Origin: CALELF01 sp045617925
GTDB lineage: Bacteria > Synergistota > Synergistia > Synergistales > Synergistaceae
Direction: 5' to 3'
Assembly (NCBI GenBank): GCA_045617925.1
Contig: JAZLJR010000036.1
Span: 1 to 18,097 of the forward strand
DNA length: 18,097 bases
Both the position numbers and the translations under genes were made by a program. The notes below the pieces were generated by a model. That model ran no database searches and was not told where the DNA came from. It saw only the letters and a program-made list of their open reading frames with translations. Of this stretch, positions 1 through 9,093 are shown in pieces; the stretch's first letter is position 1, and every line of letters starts with the position of its first letter.

Positions 1-3000
1 TGTTACTAAATACAAGTTATCAAGCACAAAATTCCACCTGCGCAAAACAGCGTGACACGTTGTGCCAAAGTCGCTACCTTCGCCATTTTCTCCGTGCCAC
101 ACAAGAGTTTTACCTTGCCTGAAAGATGAACGATAGGCAACAGGGCACCAAGAAAAAAGAGAATAGGCACTCGCCGTTAATTTTTCCAGCCTCTTTGGCA
201 TCTTTGTAACAAGGTCAAGATCTTGACCTATTATATTTTCTTGTTTTGCCTCATATAACACAGTGCAGGCTATATCTTCACTAGTGATATTGATACGCTC
301 AACAGGTGAATAGGTATGAAACAAAGCAAGTTCATTCACAAGAGAATAAGTGCCACCACGTAAATCCTGCTTTTTCTTTTCTTCCAATTCTTCCTTTTCA
401 AGTGTTGGGTTATTGTCTTTGTCTGTTACAGCGATTGTGAGAGTTTTCTTTGCACGGGTAAAGCCGACATAGACAAGCCTTTCGGCTTCTGATTTTTCAT
501 CCCGAGTTTTTAACTCATTTGACACCCTGCGCAATATTGTCTTTTGCTCCACTCCTTGAAGCAAACAGCTTGACGCAAGGCACCCCAATTTGTTTGACAC
601 GGTGATACGCTCTGTGTCTGTGTGAGGTCTTTCCTCTTCACCTAACAAAAGATATACATTATTAAATTCTAGCCCCTTTGAAGCGTGAATCGTCATAACT
701 GTTACCGCATTGCTACCTAGTTCTGCAAGGTCCGGCTCTTCACGGGAAATGTTTTTATTCAACGAATCCTCTAAATAGGCAACTGTTTCTGCCAAACTTG
801 GAGAGAAGCACTCTTCAAATTCTTTACAAATTTCTTTTATATGTATCAGATTAAGCAATAATCTTTTTCGTGAATTTTCACTCACAAAACGCAATAAATT
901 CTCTTGGTGTTCTAGTAAATTTTCTATTGCAGCACTTGCTCCCATTATTTTTGCATGGCCTGACGCAATTTGCAGAGCCTCTGCGACATCTGGCAAAAAT
1001 TCTTGGAACACTTCCTTCAAGGCAAGGGATTTGTTGTGTAATTTCTTTCCTATCTTTTCATATTTTTTTATACGTGCCTCTGCTACTTGCAAAATTTCTC
1101 GCGCTTTCATCTGCCCAACGGCAGAAATTGGCGACATAAGCCAGCCTGCAAGTGCTGTCATATTATCGTTGTCATCTAATAATGAAAGATAATTTATAAC
1201 ATCCTCTGTTTCAATTTTGCCAAAGAAATTTTTTGCTTCACAAAGAACGAAAGGAATGTTGCGTTTGCCAAAGGCATTTTCTAGGTGTGTAAATTCTGCC
1301 CTATTACGAGCCAACACACAAAAGTCACTCCATTTTTCCTGCTTTGCTTTTGCCTTTGTAATTATATCCTCTGCAACGGCTTCCGCCCTAGTGCTGCGAA
1401 GCTGAGCAATAGTTTTTGATTTATCTTTGCCATAACACCAAAGGACGCGGCAAGGCACGGTGTCAAGTGTATCGTTTGTTTGCTTTGCAGCGGGACAAAC
1501 GAGGTGGTCGTCTGTGCCATAGACAAAACCTTTGCCCCGTGCACTGCTCCAAAGGTGAGAAAAGAAATTATTTATGCTATGAATTAGGTTACAGTCTGTG
1601 CGGTAGTTCTCTGCCAAAGCAATAAAGCAAGCGAGATTTTTATTATCCGCCTTCAAGGCATAATCTTTGTAATTTAAGAGGAGTGACGGATCCGCACCAC
1701 GGAAGCTATATATAGATTGCTTAAAGTCACCTACAAGAAAGAGGTGGTTTTCAATATCATTTTCTCCGCTCGGTTTATGCCAAAGAGCATTGATTAAGCT
1801 ATCCTGCAATGGGTCTGTATCTTGAAATTCATCAACAAAGATATATTTGAATTTTTTTGCGTATTGGGGGTCGCTTTCAAAAAGTTTTTTTGCATTTTGC
1901 ACAAGCTCTGAAAGCTCCACAAGGTTATTTTCCTTTTTGTAGCTGTTGTATGCTTGCCAAAGGACAGTACAAATACGCTCCAAGAAAGTCTTTTGCTCAA
2001 GCTCCGCATCAAGGTTTGCAAAATCACAGAATGGTTTAATTTTATTTTCGTAATTTCTTTTCCATTCTGCAAAGGTTCCCTGTGGCAAATATTGTTGAAA
2101 ATTCGCTGCTGGTGAGCCTTTTCTTATTGACGGAGCATCCTTACGAGAATTGATTAGCTGTTCAATTTGCACTGCAAAGGCATCTAATTCTTCTTCACTT
2201 TCCAGATTTTCAATCTTCATAACGTAACGAGCAAAGTTAAAAAGACAAATTTGGTCAAAGTGTTTTTCGTCTATCGTTTCAAAGCTAATATTGGCTGAAA
2301 GATAATCGCTTGCCGCATTTTGCCAGTCATGAAGCACTTCTAGCAACTTTTGCTTTCTTACAGGTTGGCACATGCTGTAACCAGATTTTTTGTCTTGCCA
2401 GTACCAAAGGTCTTGGGCAGTAAGGCCATGGCTAGGAAGCTCCCCTCCGATAAGACGAACTGCATTTGCTATGGAAGCAATACCATAAAACTGCAATGCT
2501 TCTTTTATATCCTCACTCTTACCATTAAAAAATTCTTCTGCTTCTCTTCGCGAAATTTCGTCACTTGTCGGCTCTTCTGCGAGAAGCGAAATGAATTTAT
2601 CAATGCTTCCCTTGCTAAGCTCCTCTTCAAGACCGCTAAACCAACGAGCAGCTTGCGGCTCTGCAACTATAGTAGCAGTTGGATCAAGGTCAAGAGCAAG
2701 CCCACCTTCGCTAATCACACGCTTTGAAAAAGAGTGAAGATTTGAGATGTAAGCATCATCAAGTGTATCTAACTTGTCTTTCAAATATGCAAGTCTAGAT
2801 TTTGCTACCGTTTCGCCATATCGCCCTGCAAGCTCGGAGAACTTTGCTTCATACCACTCGGCAAGGGTTGCTTTTATACGCTCCTGCATTTCCTGTGCAG
2901 CCTTTATCGTAAAGGTAAGAACAAGGATTTCGTCACTTGCTACATTTTTTTCTTCGTCACACAGAATGTAGGCTACCTTTTGCGCAAGGGTAAAGGTCTT

Positions 3001-3168
3001 TCCTGTTCCAGCACTTGCAGCAACAACAGTCAGGGCAGAATCGCTTTCTATCGCTTCTTTCTGCGCCCTGTTCGCACCACTGTAATACTCTTCAAACGAA
3101 AGTTTTTTCTTATCCCGCTTATCCATTTCGTTCATCTTTATTCTCAATTCACTATTTTTGCTATTCAT
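1..3168 (-). CDS. addA: AddA, helicase-nuclease subunit A (partial, C-terminus beyond the window)
   Basis: This is the ATP-dependent helicase/nuclease subunit A of the AddAB complex, which unwinds and resects DNA double-strand ends to load RecA. The frame is open from 3168 to the window edge, giving 1056 visible residues. Superfamily 1 (UvrD-type) helicase motifs are in order: Walker A (ASAGTGKT, about 51-58), motif II (DEFQD, 446-450), then GDFKQSIYSFRGADP, motif V (TIHASKGLEF, 826-835) and motif VI (RLVYVGFTRA, 897-906). The start of the C-terminal RecB-like nuclease, GTTCHAVL, is at about 1035-1042. The remaining catalytic Asp/Lys residues lie outside. AddA proteins are usually about 1150-1250 residues, so roughly 100-200 are missing. 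I chose the ATG at 3166-3168, which overlaps the addB stop by 8 bp and fits translational coupling. In-frame ATGs at 3133-3135 and 3124-3126 are alternatives, and none has a strong Shine-Dalgarno. Confidence 0.93.
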   Translation of the reverse strand, partial: MNSKNSELRIKMNEMDKRDKKKLSFEEYYSGANRAQKEAIESDSALTVVAASAGTGKTFTLAQKVAYILCDEEKNVASDEILVLTFTIKAAQEMQERIKATLAEWYEAKFSELAGRYGETVAKSRLAYLKDKLDTLDDAYISNLHSFSKRVISEGGLALDLDPTATIVAEPQAARWFSGLEEELSKGSIDKFISLLAEEPTSDEISRREAEEFFNGKSEDIKEALQFYGIASIANAVRLIGGELPSHGLTAQDLWYWQDKKSGYSMCQPVRKQKLLEVLHDWQNAASDYLSANISFETIDEKHFDQICLFNFARYVMKIENLESEEELDAFAVQIEQLINSRKDAPSIRKGSPAANFQQYLPQGTFAEWKRNYENKIKPFCDFANLDAELEQKTFLERICTVLWQAYNSYKKENNLVELSELVQNAKKLFESDPQYAKKFKYIFVDEFQDTDPLQDSLINALWHKPSGENDIENHLFLVGDFKQSIYSFRGADPSLLLNYKDYALKADNKNLACFIALAENYRTDCNLIHSINNFFSHLWSSARGKGFVYGTDDHLVCPAAKQTNDTLDTVPCRVLWCYGKDKSKTIAQLRSTRAEAVAEDIITKAKAKQEKWSDFCVLARNRAEFTHLENAFGKRNIPFVLCEAKNFFGKIETEDVINYLSLLDDNDNMTALAGWLMSPISAVGQMKAREILQVAEARIKKYEKIGKKLHNKSLALKEVFQEFLPDVAEALQIASGHAKIMGASAAIENLLEHQENLLRFVSENSRKRLLLNLIHIKEICKEFEECFSPSLAETVAYLEDSLNKNISREEPDLAELGSNAVTVMTIHASKGLEFNNVYLLLGEEERPHTDTERITVSNKLGCLASSCLLQGVEQKTILRRVSNELKTRDEKSEAERLVYVGFTRAKKTLTIAVTDKDNNPTLEKEELEEKKKQDLRGGTYSLVNELALFHTYSPVERINITSEDIACTVLYEAKQENIIGQDLDLVTKMPKRLEKLTASAYSLFSWCPVAYRSSFRQGKTLVWHGENGEGSDFGTTCHAVLRRWNFVLDNLYLVT

Positions 3169-6103
3169 TTTCAACTGCCTGCTTTCTGCAAATTGGCTTG
3201 TATTTGCAATATTGACAGGCAGGATTATCCTTGCCATTTATCTTATAAACTGGCTTCCATTCGTCGCCATTTACAAGGTGTTCAACTAGATTAGCTGTGA
3301 CCTCTTTTGCCTCTTTTTTTCTGTCAGCAAGGCTTGTCCTTGAACCAACAACACGCTTATCGCCCTTGTAATAGCCCTCAAACTCTTTTCTGTCCTCATA
3401 ATAAGCGGACATTGGTGTTTCGTATGCACCTTTGAGTCCAAGCCATGCAATAGCCGTTACATTAAGTTTAGGCTCTAAGAGTGACAAAATAACCGCATAA
3501 AGTGGAAGCTGTAGGTCAGACTTGTGCTTTTCCGATTCGTTTGATTTATAGTCCAAGATTACGACCTCGTCACCAAAGACATCAATTCTGTCGGCCTTGC
3601 CCTTTATGTGGCAAACGGGGCTTTTTTCTGTGTCAGAAATAGGTAACATCTTCTCAAAGTCAAGGGTCTTTTCACGTAACATCTTTATTCGTTTCTTGCC
3701 AAGTTCTCCTTTTTCAAGAGAATCTAGGTAGCGCGCCATTTCAAATAAATTCTTTTTGAAATTATCTGCTTCTATTGCAAGACGTGGATCTGTGAAAAAT
3801 GTTGGATAAATGGGCTTGCCATGTTGAATTTTTTGTGCGTAAGTTTCTACATTTTTCTCTATAAATTCAAGGAGCGATTTAGATGCTCCCTTTTCAAGAG
3901 CTTCGAAACCTTCCTCAAAAAGTGCATGCATAAGGTTTCCCAAAGCACGAGAATCAAGCAATTTTAGTTTCTCGTCATCGAGATAGAGTAAATTTTCAAG
4001 GTAATATTTTAGAGGGCAACGAGCAGACTCAATGTGTGACGGCTTTATGTAGGGGACATCTTCTGGACTTGAAGCAAGGCACGGCATTTCTTCAACTTCC
4101 TGCAACGACAGCCGTGAAGCCTCCGCACCATTTAGCCTATCATCCTCAAGGTGTGGCAAGAGGTCATCAAGAGTTACTCTGTTCGCAATTTTTTCCGCTT
4201 CTTCGGCTGATAAATTCAAAAATTTATTCAAGAACGGCGAGGCAAAAACTGGTCTGCTTTCCTTGTCTGCCACAGTGCGAGAAAAAATCAAGCCAGCCTC
4301 TGCCGTTTCTATCAAACGGCGGAAGATTGCTTCCTCTTGAAGCCTTTTTTCTGCCATATCTGGAATGTGGGAAACATGCAATGTGTTTGCTTCATCAATA
4401 TTTTTGTTAAAAAGTTCCTTTGCCTCTGATGACAAAAGCTCAGATTCCCTCATGGTCTTTGGATAATGGTTTGCATCACAATTAGCGATGATAAAATATT
4501 TCCTGCTGGTGAAAACTGGAGGCACCTTTGTCCAAATTGTTACACAGGAAGCAAGTGGCATGGTAACTGGCAGGGTGGAAACGCTTGCCCAAGAAGTGAA
4601 GAAATCCAAGGCGTCACTTCCAACCAAAAATTCGTCTGTCGCTTCTCCGACAACTTCTGCAAGATCTGCCATATATTTTGCTTTTTTACCAACTTCAAAG
4701 ATTGAATTATTCACTGCCTTTGCAATGTTATCAAGGTTTGGCATAGTTTCTGTTAAAGCAATGACTTTATCACCAAGCTCTATTGCTTCCAAAAACTCGT
4801 AATAGGCAGAAAGCAAATTTGACGGTGTCGTTCCGTTTTTTAGCACCGAGTAAAAGGCTTCTGCGCTTTGTGCTACAAATTTTGCATCGTCTGTTAAAAA
4901 TTCTTCCCAGGATGTGCGGTCAAGTGGATGAATGTTTTTGGGGACATCAAAAAGTTTTCCGGTTTCTTTGTCTGCAAAGATGAAAGATGAAAGAAATGCT
5001 CTCGCGTTTGATTCTTGCCAGTTGCTTTCGTAGGTTTGCCAGACAAGATGAGGGAGATGTCCCACAATATTATCCGCAACGGTTGAAATTTCCTCCTCAT
5101 TCCACGGAATTTTGTAGCGATTGAAGGCAGAGCGAAAGAGCTCGACATTCTCCTTTGAGCAAACTAGCCCAATGTCGCTAAGGCTTCCAAATGCACCAAA
5201 ATTATCAAACAACAAGCCCTTGTTATTTTGCCAAAGAGCAATCTGACGAGCCAAGGTGGCTGCTTCTAAATCACAATTTGACGCATGATAAACTAAATTT
5301 TTTCTTTCTCGTCTTTGGCGTGAGTAATCCGCAGATGTTATCTCAAACATGCCTATTTGCTCTGCTGCACCCTTAAAATCTACCACTGTCGCCTTTGGCG
5401 CACCAACTACGACAGGGCCTGCCGTGTAACGAGAAACTTCACGCACCAAGGCAAGCTGCGAGCCAGTGAAGGATAAAAACCCCACAAAAAAGGCGTTTAA
5501 CCTAGCTAGGTAATCAGCAGCGTTTTTATTTTTTGCAATGAGCTGTCTTGTATGGAAAGGCACAGAGAAAACATCTGTAATTTTGTGAGAGGCAAGATAT
5601 TTTTTATACTCTTTGTATAGGATACACAGGATTTTTTCTGGTGTTAGATTGTTTTCGTCTGCAAGGTTAAGGCGAGCCTCAAACTCTTCTGGCGTGACAT
5701 CTTCTGTAATAAGTTCATGTAGCTCGTCACCTAACGTTTTTGGGAAGCCTGTCTGCAGTACACCAACGGGGAGCTCAATATGCTCCGCTTCACATTTTGC
5801 AATAAATTTTTTCACTATGAATTTTAATATTAGTGTGTGATCCGGTGGGTCAATAACAAAAAGCGGTTCTGTTCCACACACCTCTGCCATCTCTTGATAC
5901 AGTTCGCCAAGAGTTAAAATTCTTGGTGCCTGTGTCAAAAATGACGAGGGCTGAATCATTTTTTGTAATGTAGCCTTGTCTAGTGATTGAGGCACAACAA
6001 AGACCCCTTGTTCCCCGTTATCCTTGAAAAATTTTGCAAGGTAGGGCAAGAGGTCTTTGATTTGATAATAGTTAATTATTGAAAATTTGTTTGGGGTTTG
6101 CAT
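3161..6103 (-). CDS. addB: AddB, helicase-nuclease subunit B (PD-(D/E)XK nuclease with Fe-S cysteines)
   Basis: This is the partner subunit of AddA; it is expected to cut one strand and to take part in Chi recognition. It has 980 residues, shorter than B. subtilis AddB (about 1166). The C-terminal nuclease is intact by eye: GNLMHALFE with H726, GKADRID with D841, the DYKS motif at 851-854 and QLPLYA with Q865. Four cysteines match the family's iron-sulphur staple: C696 before the nuclease and C963, C966, C972 in a CxxCx5C tail. The N-terminus begins almost at the 'FVVPQS' strand (34-40) and has no GxxGxGKT Walker A, which some AddB proteins retain, so this subunit probably does not hydrolyse ATP. 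The ATG is preceded by AGGGGG with a 7-nt spacer. That site overlaps the stop codon of the upstream porin, 11 bp away, so the genes are probably co-transcribed and coupled. addA follows with an 8-bp overlap. Confidence 0.92.
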   Translation of the reverse strand: MQTPNKFSIINYYQIKDLLPYLAKFFKDNGEQGVFVVPQSLDKATLQKMIQPSSFLTQAPRILTLGELYQEMAEVCGTEPLFVIDPPDHTLILKFIVKKFIAKCEAEHIELPVGVLQTGFPKTLGDELHELITEDVTPEEFEARLNLADENNLTPEKILCILYKEYKKYLASHKITDVFSVPFHTRQLIAKNKNAADYLARLNAFFVGFLSFTGSQLALVREVSRYTAGPVVVGAPKATVVDFKGAAEQIGMFEITSADYSRQRRERKNLVYHASNCDLEAATLARQIALWQNNKGLLFDNFGAFGSLSDIGLVCSKENVELFRSAFNRYKIPWNEEEISTVADNIVGHLPHLVWQTYESNWQESNARAFLSSFIFADKETGKLFDVPKNIHPLDRTSWEEFLTDDAKFVAQSAEAFYSVLKNGTTPSNLLSAYYEFLEAIELGDKVIALTETMPNLDNIAKAVNNSIFEVGKKAKYMADLAEVVGEATDEFLVGSDALDFFTSWASVSTLPVTMPLASCVTIWTKVPPVFTSRKYFIIANCDANHYPKTMRESELLSSEAKELFNKNIDEANTLHVSHIPDMAEKRLQEEAIFRRLIETAEAGLIFSRTVADKESRPVFASPFLNKFLNLSAEEAEKIANRVTLDDLLPHLEDDRLNGAEASRLSLQEVEEMPCLASSPEDVPYIKPSHIESARCPLKYYLENLLYLDDEKLKLLDSRALGNLMHALFEEGFEALEKGASKSLLEFIEKNVETYAQKIQHGKPIYPTFFTDPRLAIEADNFKKNLFEMARYLDSLEKGELGKKRIKMLREKTLDFEKMLPISDTEKSPVCHIKGKADRIDVFGDEVVILDYKSNESEKHKSDLQLPLYAVILSLLEPKLNVTAIAWLGLKGAYETPMSAYYEDRKEFEGYYKGDKRVVGSRTSLADRKKEAKEVTANLVEHLVNGDEWKPVYKINGKDNPACQYCKYKPICRKQAVENE

Positions 6104-6114
6104 TATTTATCCCC

Positions 6115-7386
6115 CTAGAAGGTAAAATTTGTTCTAAAGCGCACACAATCTTCTGAACCATCCTGCACATTCGATATAGCGGAAGATCTGTAATTGTTTC
6201 TGTCATATTGCAGCTCAAAAGCAATGTTAGGCTTATACTGATATGATACACCGACTGTCCATATATCCTGTTCGAGGCTCATGGTCGTCTTTGCCTCGTC
6301 TCGAATGGAAGTAAATCTTGCATAGCAAAAAAGCTTTGGGTTAATCTGTCTGTGAAAAGCTACCTTAATTATACGAGCGTCAATAGACGATATTCCATCA
6401 TCAAAAATGTTATACATAGAGCCTTGTCTCATTGCGGGATTATAAAAGAACCCCTGTCCCATTTTGCCATATTCAAGCCAAAGGGAGCCTATTTTTATTA
6501 TACTCTGTCCAATTTCCGTAATAATACGCCACTGACTGGCAGTGTTGAAATGAACAGGATCTTTATAGCTTCCAGTTGCGCTATCATAAGGTAGCCAAAC
6601 GGTGGAAGATTTTTGCTCGTTATATGTTCCCTTGATTGTCCATTCAGGGAGAATTTCATACCAAATATAGACACCGTAATTTTTAATACTGCTAAGATCC
6701 CATATACCCGGAGCGCGCCTCTGATACTGCGGATTTGTTTCGTCCCAATGTTCCTGACCATCCAGCCTTGAATATCTACCAAAAAGACCTATGCGCAATT
6801 TGCTAGTTTTATAACCAATTTTTAGCCCATAGGTCATGTAGTATTGATCTGTCCAGTCACCAGTGGTAACCTCGTCCAGCCCTTGAGTGTTTCGCCCTAC
6901 ATAGGTATCTATCACCCATTTGCCAAAATCTTTCTTAAAATACGCTCCCATATATTTTAACCCAGACCAAAAATTTTCTCTATCACCCAGGTCTGCAAAA
7001 AATTTACCGTTTTTTAAGCCATATTCGGTATCCCATTCATTTGCTTGGTAACCCAAGGTAGTTTCAATTTGTTCCGGCAACTGTGTGGAAAACCAAAGTC
7101 TTTGCACTCGGAAAAACTCTGAGCCCTTGCCTTCTAGCGAATTGCAATCAACCTGCATGTGAAAAAAAGTGTTATCTTTTATTTCTTTGTCCAAAAAAAA
7201 TCTGGCTCTGCCAAATGCAAAAGACGGAGCAGTTGACTTTCTAAAATCAGAGCCAGCCCATGTTGCATCAAGCCAAAATTCGCCCGTGAGGTGCAAATCC
7301 CTGCTTGACGCAAATGATGTACTACTCAATAAAAGCATAATAATAAGTATATTTAAAGCAAAAAACTGGCGACAAGGCTTTTTCAC
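6115..7386 (-). CDS. Outer-membrane porin paralogue lacking the SLH domain
   Basis: This is a predicted outer-membrane beta-barrel of 423 residues. A signal peptide occupies 1-26 (hydrophobic core then SFA|SSRD), and the barrel starts directly after it. The barrel aligns by eye with that of the SLH porin next door: both share an F-W-x-D-A-x-W/GSD start, a STAPSF...RAR segment (51-62 here) and a terminal RFRTxxTF ending in phenylalanine, typical of barrels handled by the BAM complex. The SLH domain and coiled coil of the neighbour are absent. The start is a GTG at 7384-7386, with AAGGGG 9 nt upstream. The gene lies just beyond the neighbour's terminator and 11 bp ahead of addB. The likely role is a general diffusion or specific pore; the substrate cannot be read from sequence. 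The barrel call is fairly sure, the function is not. Confidence 0.8.
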   Translation of the reverse strand: MKKPCRQFFALNILIIMLLLSSTSFASSRDLHLTGEFWLDATWAGSDFRKSTAPSFAFGRARFFLDKEIKDNTFFHMQVDCNSLEGKGSEFFRVQRLWFSTQLPEQIETTLGYQANEWDTEYGLKNGKFFADLGDRENFWSGLKYMGAYFKKDFGKWVIDTYVGRNTQGLDEVTTGDWTDQYYMTYGLKIGYKTSKLRIGLFGRYSRLDGQEHWDETNPQYQRRAPGIWDLSSIKNYGVYIWYEILPEWTIKGTYNEQKSSTVWLPYDSATGSYKDPVHFNTASQWRIITEIGQSIIKIGSLWLEYGKMGQGFFYNPAMRQGSMYNIFDDGISSIDARIIKVAFHRQINPKLFCYARFTSIRDEAKTTMSLEQDIWTVGVSYQYKPNIAFELQYDRNNYRSSAISNVQDGSEDCVRFRTNFTF

Positions 7387-7421
7387 AAAAGAATACCCCT
7401 TAAACTAATCTAAACAAACTT

Positions 7422-7452
7422 ATTTTACAATAAAAAAGAAATTTTTGCACAA
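7422..7452 (-). promoter_or_regulatory. Weak candidate promoter for the porin-addB-addA unit
   Basis: On the minus strand a TAAAAT box (7422-7427) lies 19 bp from a TTGTGC box (7447-7452), ending about 36 bp before the GTG start. The spacing is long and the -35 is poor. The site sits just downstream of the SLH porin terminator and even overlaps its T-tract. Without a promoter here the porin-addBA unit would depend on terminator read-through. Confidence 0.3.
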
Positions 7453-7485
7453 AAAAAGAAGCACAACATGCGTTGTGCTTCTTTT
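7451..7485 (-). terminator. Intrinsic terminator of the SLH porin gene
   Basis: A perfect 14-bp inverted repeat (7454-7467 and 7472-7485) encloses a 4-nt loop and is followed on the minus strand by a run of seven T. It lies 15 bp after the stop codon of the SLH porin. It should insulate that highly expressed type of gene from the porin-addBA unit. Confidence 0.9.
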
Positions 7486-7500
7486 AAACAATTAACTAAA

Positions 7501-9093
7501 TTAGAATGTTAACTGTGTGCGGAAACGGAAGATAACTTCCTTTCCCTTGTAGTTAATATCTCTGGCACGCATTGCAGGATTTGGTGTACCATCACCATAG
7601 TCAGAGAAAGCAACCTGTGCCATGAAGTGGAGATTCTTGGTGTATTTATATCTGCCACCAAAGTCCCACTGGTCTGTTGTATCAGGACCATAGCTATTCA
7701 AAGCAGACACTCTTGTGTAACGAAGATACATATCAAACTTCTTTGAGAAGTGATAGTCTATCGTTGCCATGATTGTATCATGGCTGTAAAGAGTGTGGCC
7801 ATAAGCACCAAAGTTAAAGAGTGGGTCGTCCATTGGGCTATATTGCTCGAGGATTCCGTCGTTGTAGATGAAGCCAGCATCACGTCTTGAATACTCTGCA
7901 CGGAAGCTAAAGCCAGCAAGATAATTATTCCAAATTTCTACACCAGCAAGCCAAAACTTTGCATTACCATCGATAACATCACCGCGAAGTTCTGAAGGAG
8001 TTTTGTGATTTTGAACAGCATATGTGTTAGCAAGCTGCTGGTTAAAGGTACCGAAGAATTCTCCGCATGGAACTGAATATCTAAAATATGCACCATAGTT
8101 TTGAACAGTACCCAAGTCACCTGCTTGGATTACCCATCCATTATCTTTGCTCTCACGCAACAATACTTTCTTTTCATCACCATCAAGTTTTTCACCTGTG
8201 TAGAAAAGACCAAGCTTGAGCGCTTCACCCTTATAGCCAAGCTTTGCGCCATAGCTCATATAGGATTGATTGCCATATTCTCCATCATAAGAGTCAAGTG
8301 TGAAATGGTTTCTGCCAACAATAGCCTGGACATCAAACTTGCCCCAGTCTTTTACGAAGGTGAAACCCATAAATTTACGCTTTGACCAAAGAGCATCTCT
8401 ATCACCAAAACCACCAATATGCTGGTCATAGAGGTGATACTCTTTATCCCAGTCCTGAGTCTGGTAACCGATGGTTGCCTTTATATCCCAAGGGAGCTTC
8501 GTTGTGAAGAACAAACGGTCAACCTTAAATGCATTTGATTTACTCTTGCTATCCATGCCCTTAAAGTTTACACGGGCCAAGAAGGAAGTATTTTTGTCAA
8601 CCTGATAGTTAACAAAGTAACGAGCTCTCTGGAAGTAGAAAGAAGGTGCCGTTGAATCCTGGTTGTCACTACCTTCCCACTTCGCATCAAACCAGATAAA
8701 TCCGTTCAAACGAAGACCGCCAAGACCCTTTTCAAGTCCTGCAACTCTCTTGTCAAGGTCAGCAACCTTAACACCAAGTGCATCGAGTTCATTCTTGTAC
8801 TCTGCAACGAGCTTCTTAACGAGCTCAACATCTTCTTTTGTTGCTTTGTCCATGTCAATTTTTGTCAAGGCACGTGCTACAACAGAAGCCATTTCATATC
8901 TTGTTGCGAGCTGACCGCCCTTGTATTGACCATCTGGATAACCGCTAACTACACCACGGCTTGCCAAAAGTGCAACTGCATCATATGACCAATGTCCTGC
9001 TGGGACATCTGCAAATGGGTTGCTATCAGCAAATGCAGGTGTAGCTAATACTACTAATGCTACTAAAACTAAAGAAATTAAATTTTTTTTCAT
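7501..9093 (-). CDS. OmpM-like SLH-domain outer-membrane porin
   Basis: A 530-residue outer-membrane porin that also tethers the outer membrane to the cell wall. Visible parts in order: signal peptide 1-22 (PAFA|DSN); one SLH domain at about 26-76, with FADVPAGHWSYDAV, GVVSGYPDG and the signature TRYEMA at 64-69; a charged coiled-coil stalk at about 80-125; then a beta-barrel from about 128 to the terminal phenylalanine (RFRTQLTF). In Negativicutes such proteins bind polyamine-modified peptidoglycan through the single SLH domain and form trimeric pores; applying that here is inference from architecture. The ATG is preceded by GGAGAGG with a 7-nt spacer. The gene is monocistronic by its own promoter, long leader and strong terminator. 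It is the apparent parent of the SLH-less porin downstream. Confidence 0.9.
   Translation of the reverse strand: MKKNLISLVLVALVVLATPAFADSNPFADVPAGHWSYDAVALLASRGVVSGYPDGQYKGGQLATRYEMASVVARALTKIDMDKATKEDVELVKKLVAEYKNELDALGVKVADLDKRVAGLEKGLGGLRLNGFIWFDAKWEGSDNQDSTAPSFYFQRARYFVNYQVDKNTSFLARVNFKGMDSKSKSNAFKVDRLFFTTKLPWDIKATIGYQTQDWDKEYHLYDQHIGGFGDRDALWSKRKFMGFTFVKDWGKFDVQAIVGRNHFTLDSYDGEYGNQSYMSYGAKLGYKGEALKLGLFYTGEKLDGDEKKVLLRESKDNGWVIQAGDLGTVQNYGAYFRYSVPCGEFFGTFNQQLANTYAVQNHKTPSELRGDVIDGNAKFWLAGVEIWNNYLAGFSFRAEYSRRDAGFIYNDGILEQYSPMDDPLFNFGAYGHTLYSHDTIMATIDYHFSKKFDMYLRYTRVSALNSYGPDTTDQWDFGGRYKYTKNLHFMAQVAFSDYGDGTPNPAMRARDINYKGKEVIFRFRTQLTF

Noticed and set aside
870..2971. Several plus-strand frames of 60-125 codons opposite addA
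   Set aside because: They are antisense shadows of a continuous helicase frame with all motifs, and they show no ribosome sites or recognisable domains.
7422..7452. A strong promoter directly before the SLH-less porin
   Set aside because: The best boxes have a 19-bp spacing and a poor -35, so it is listed only as a weak candidate.
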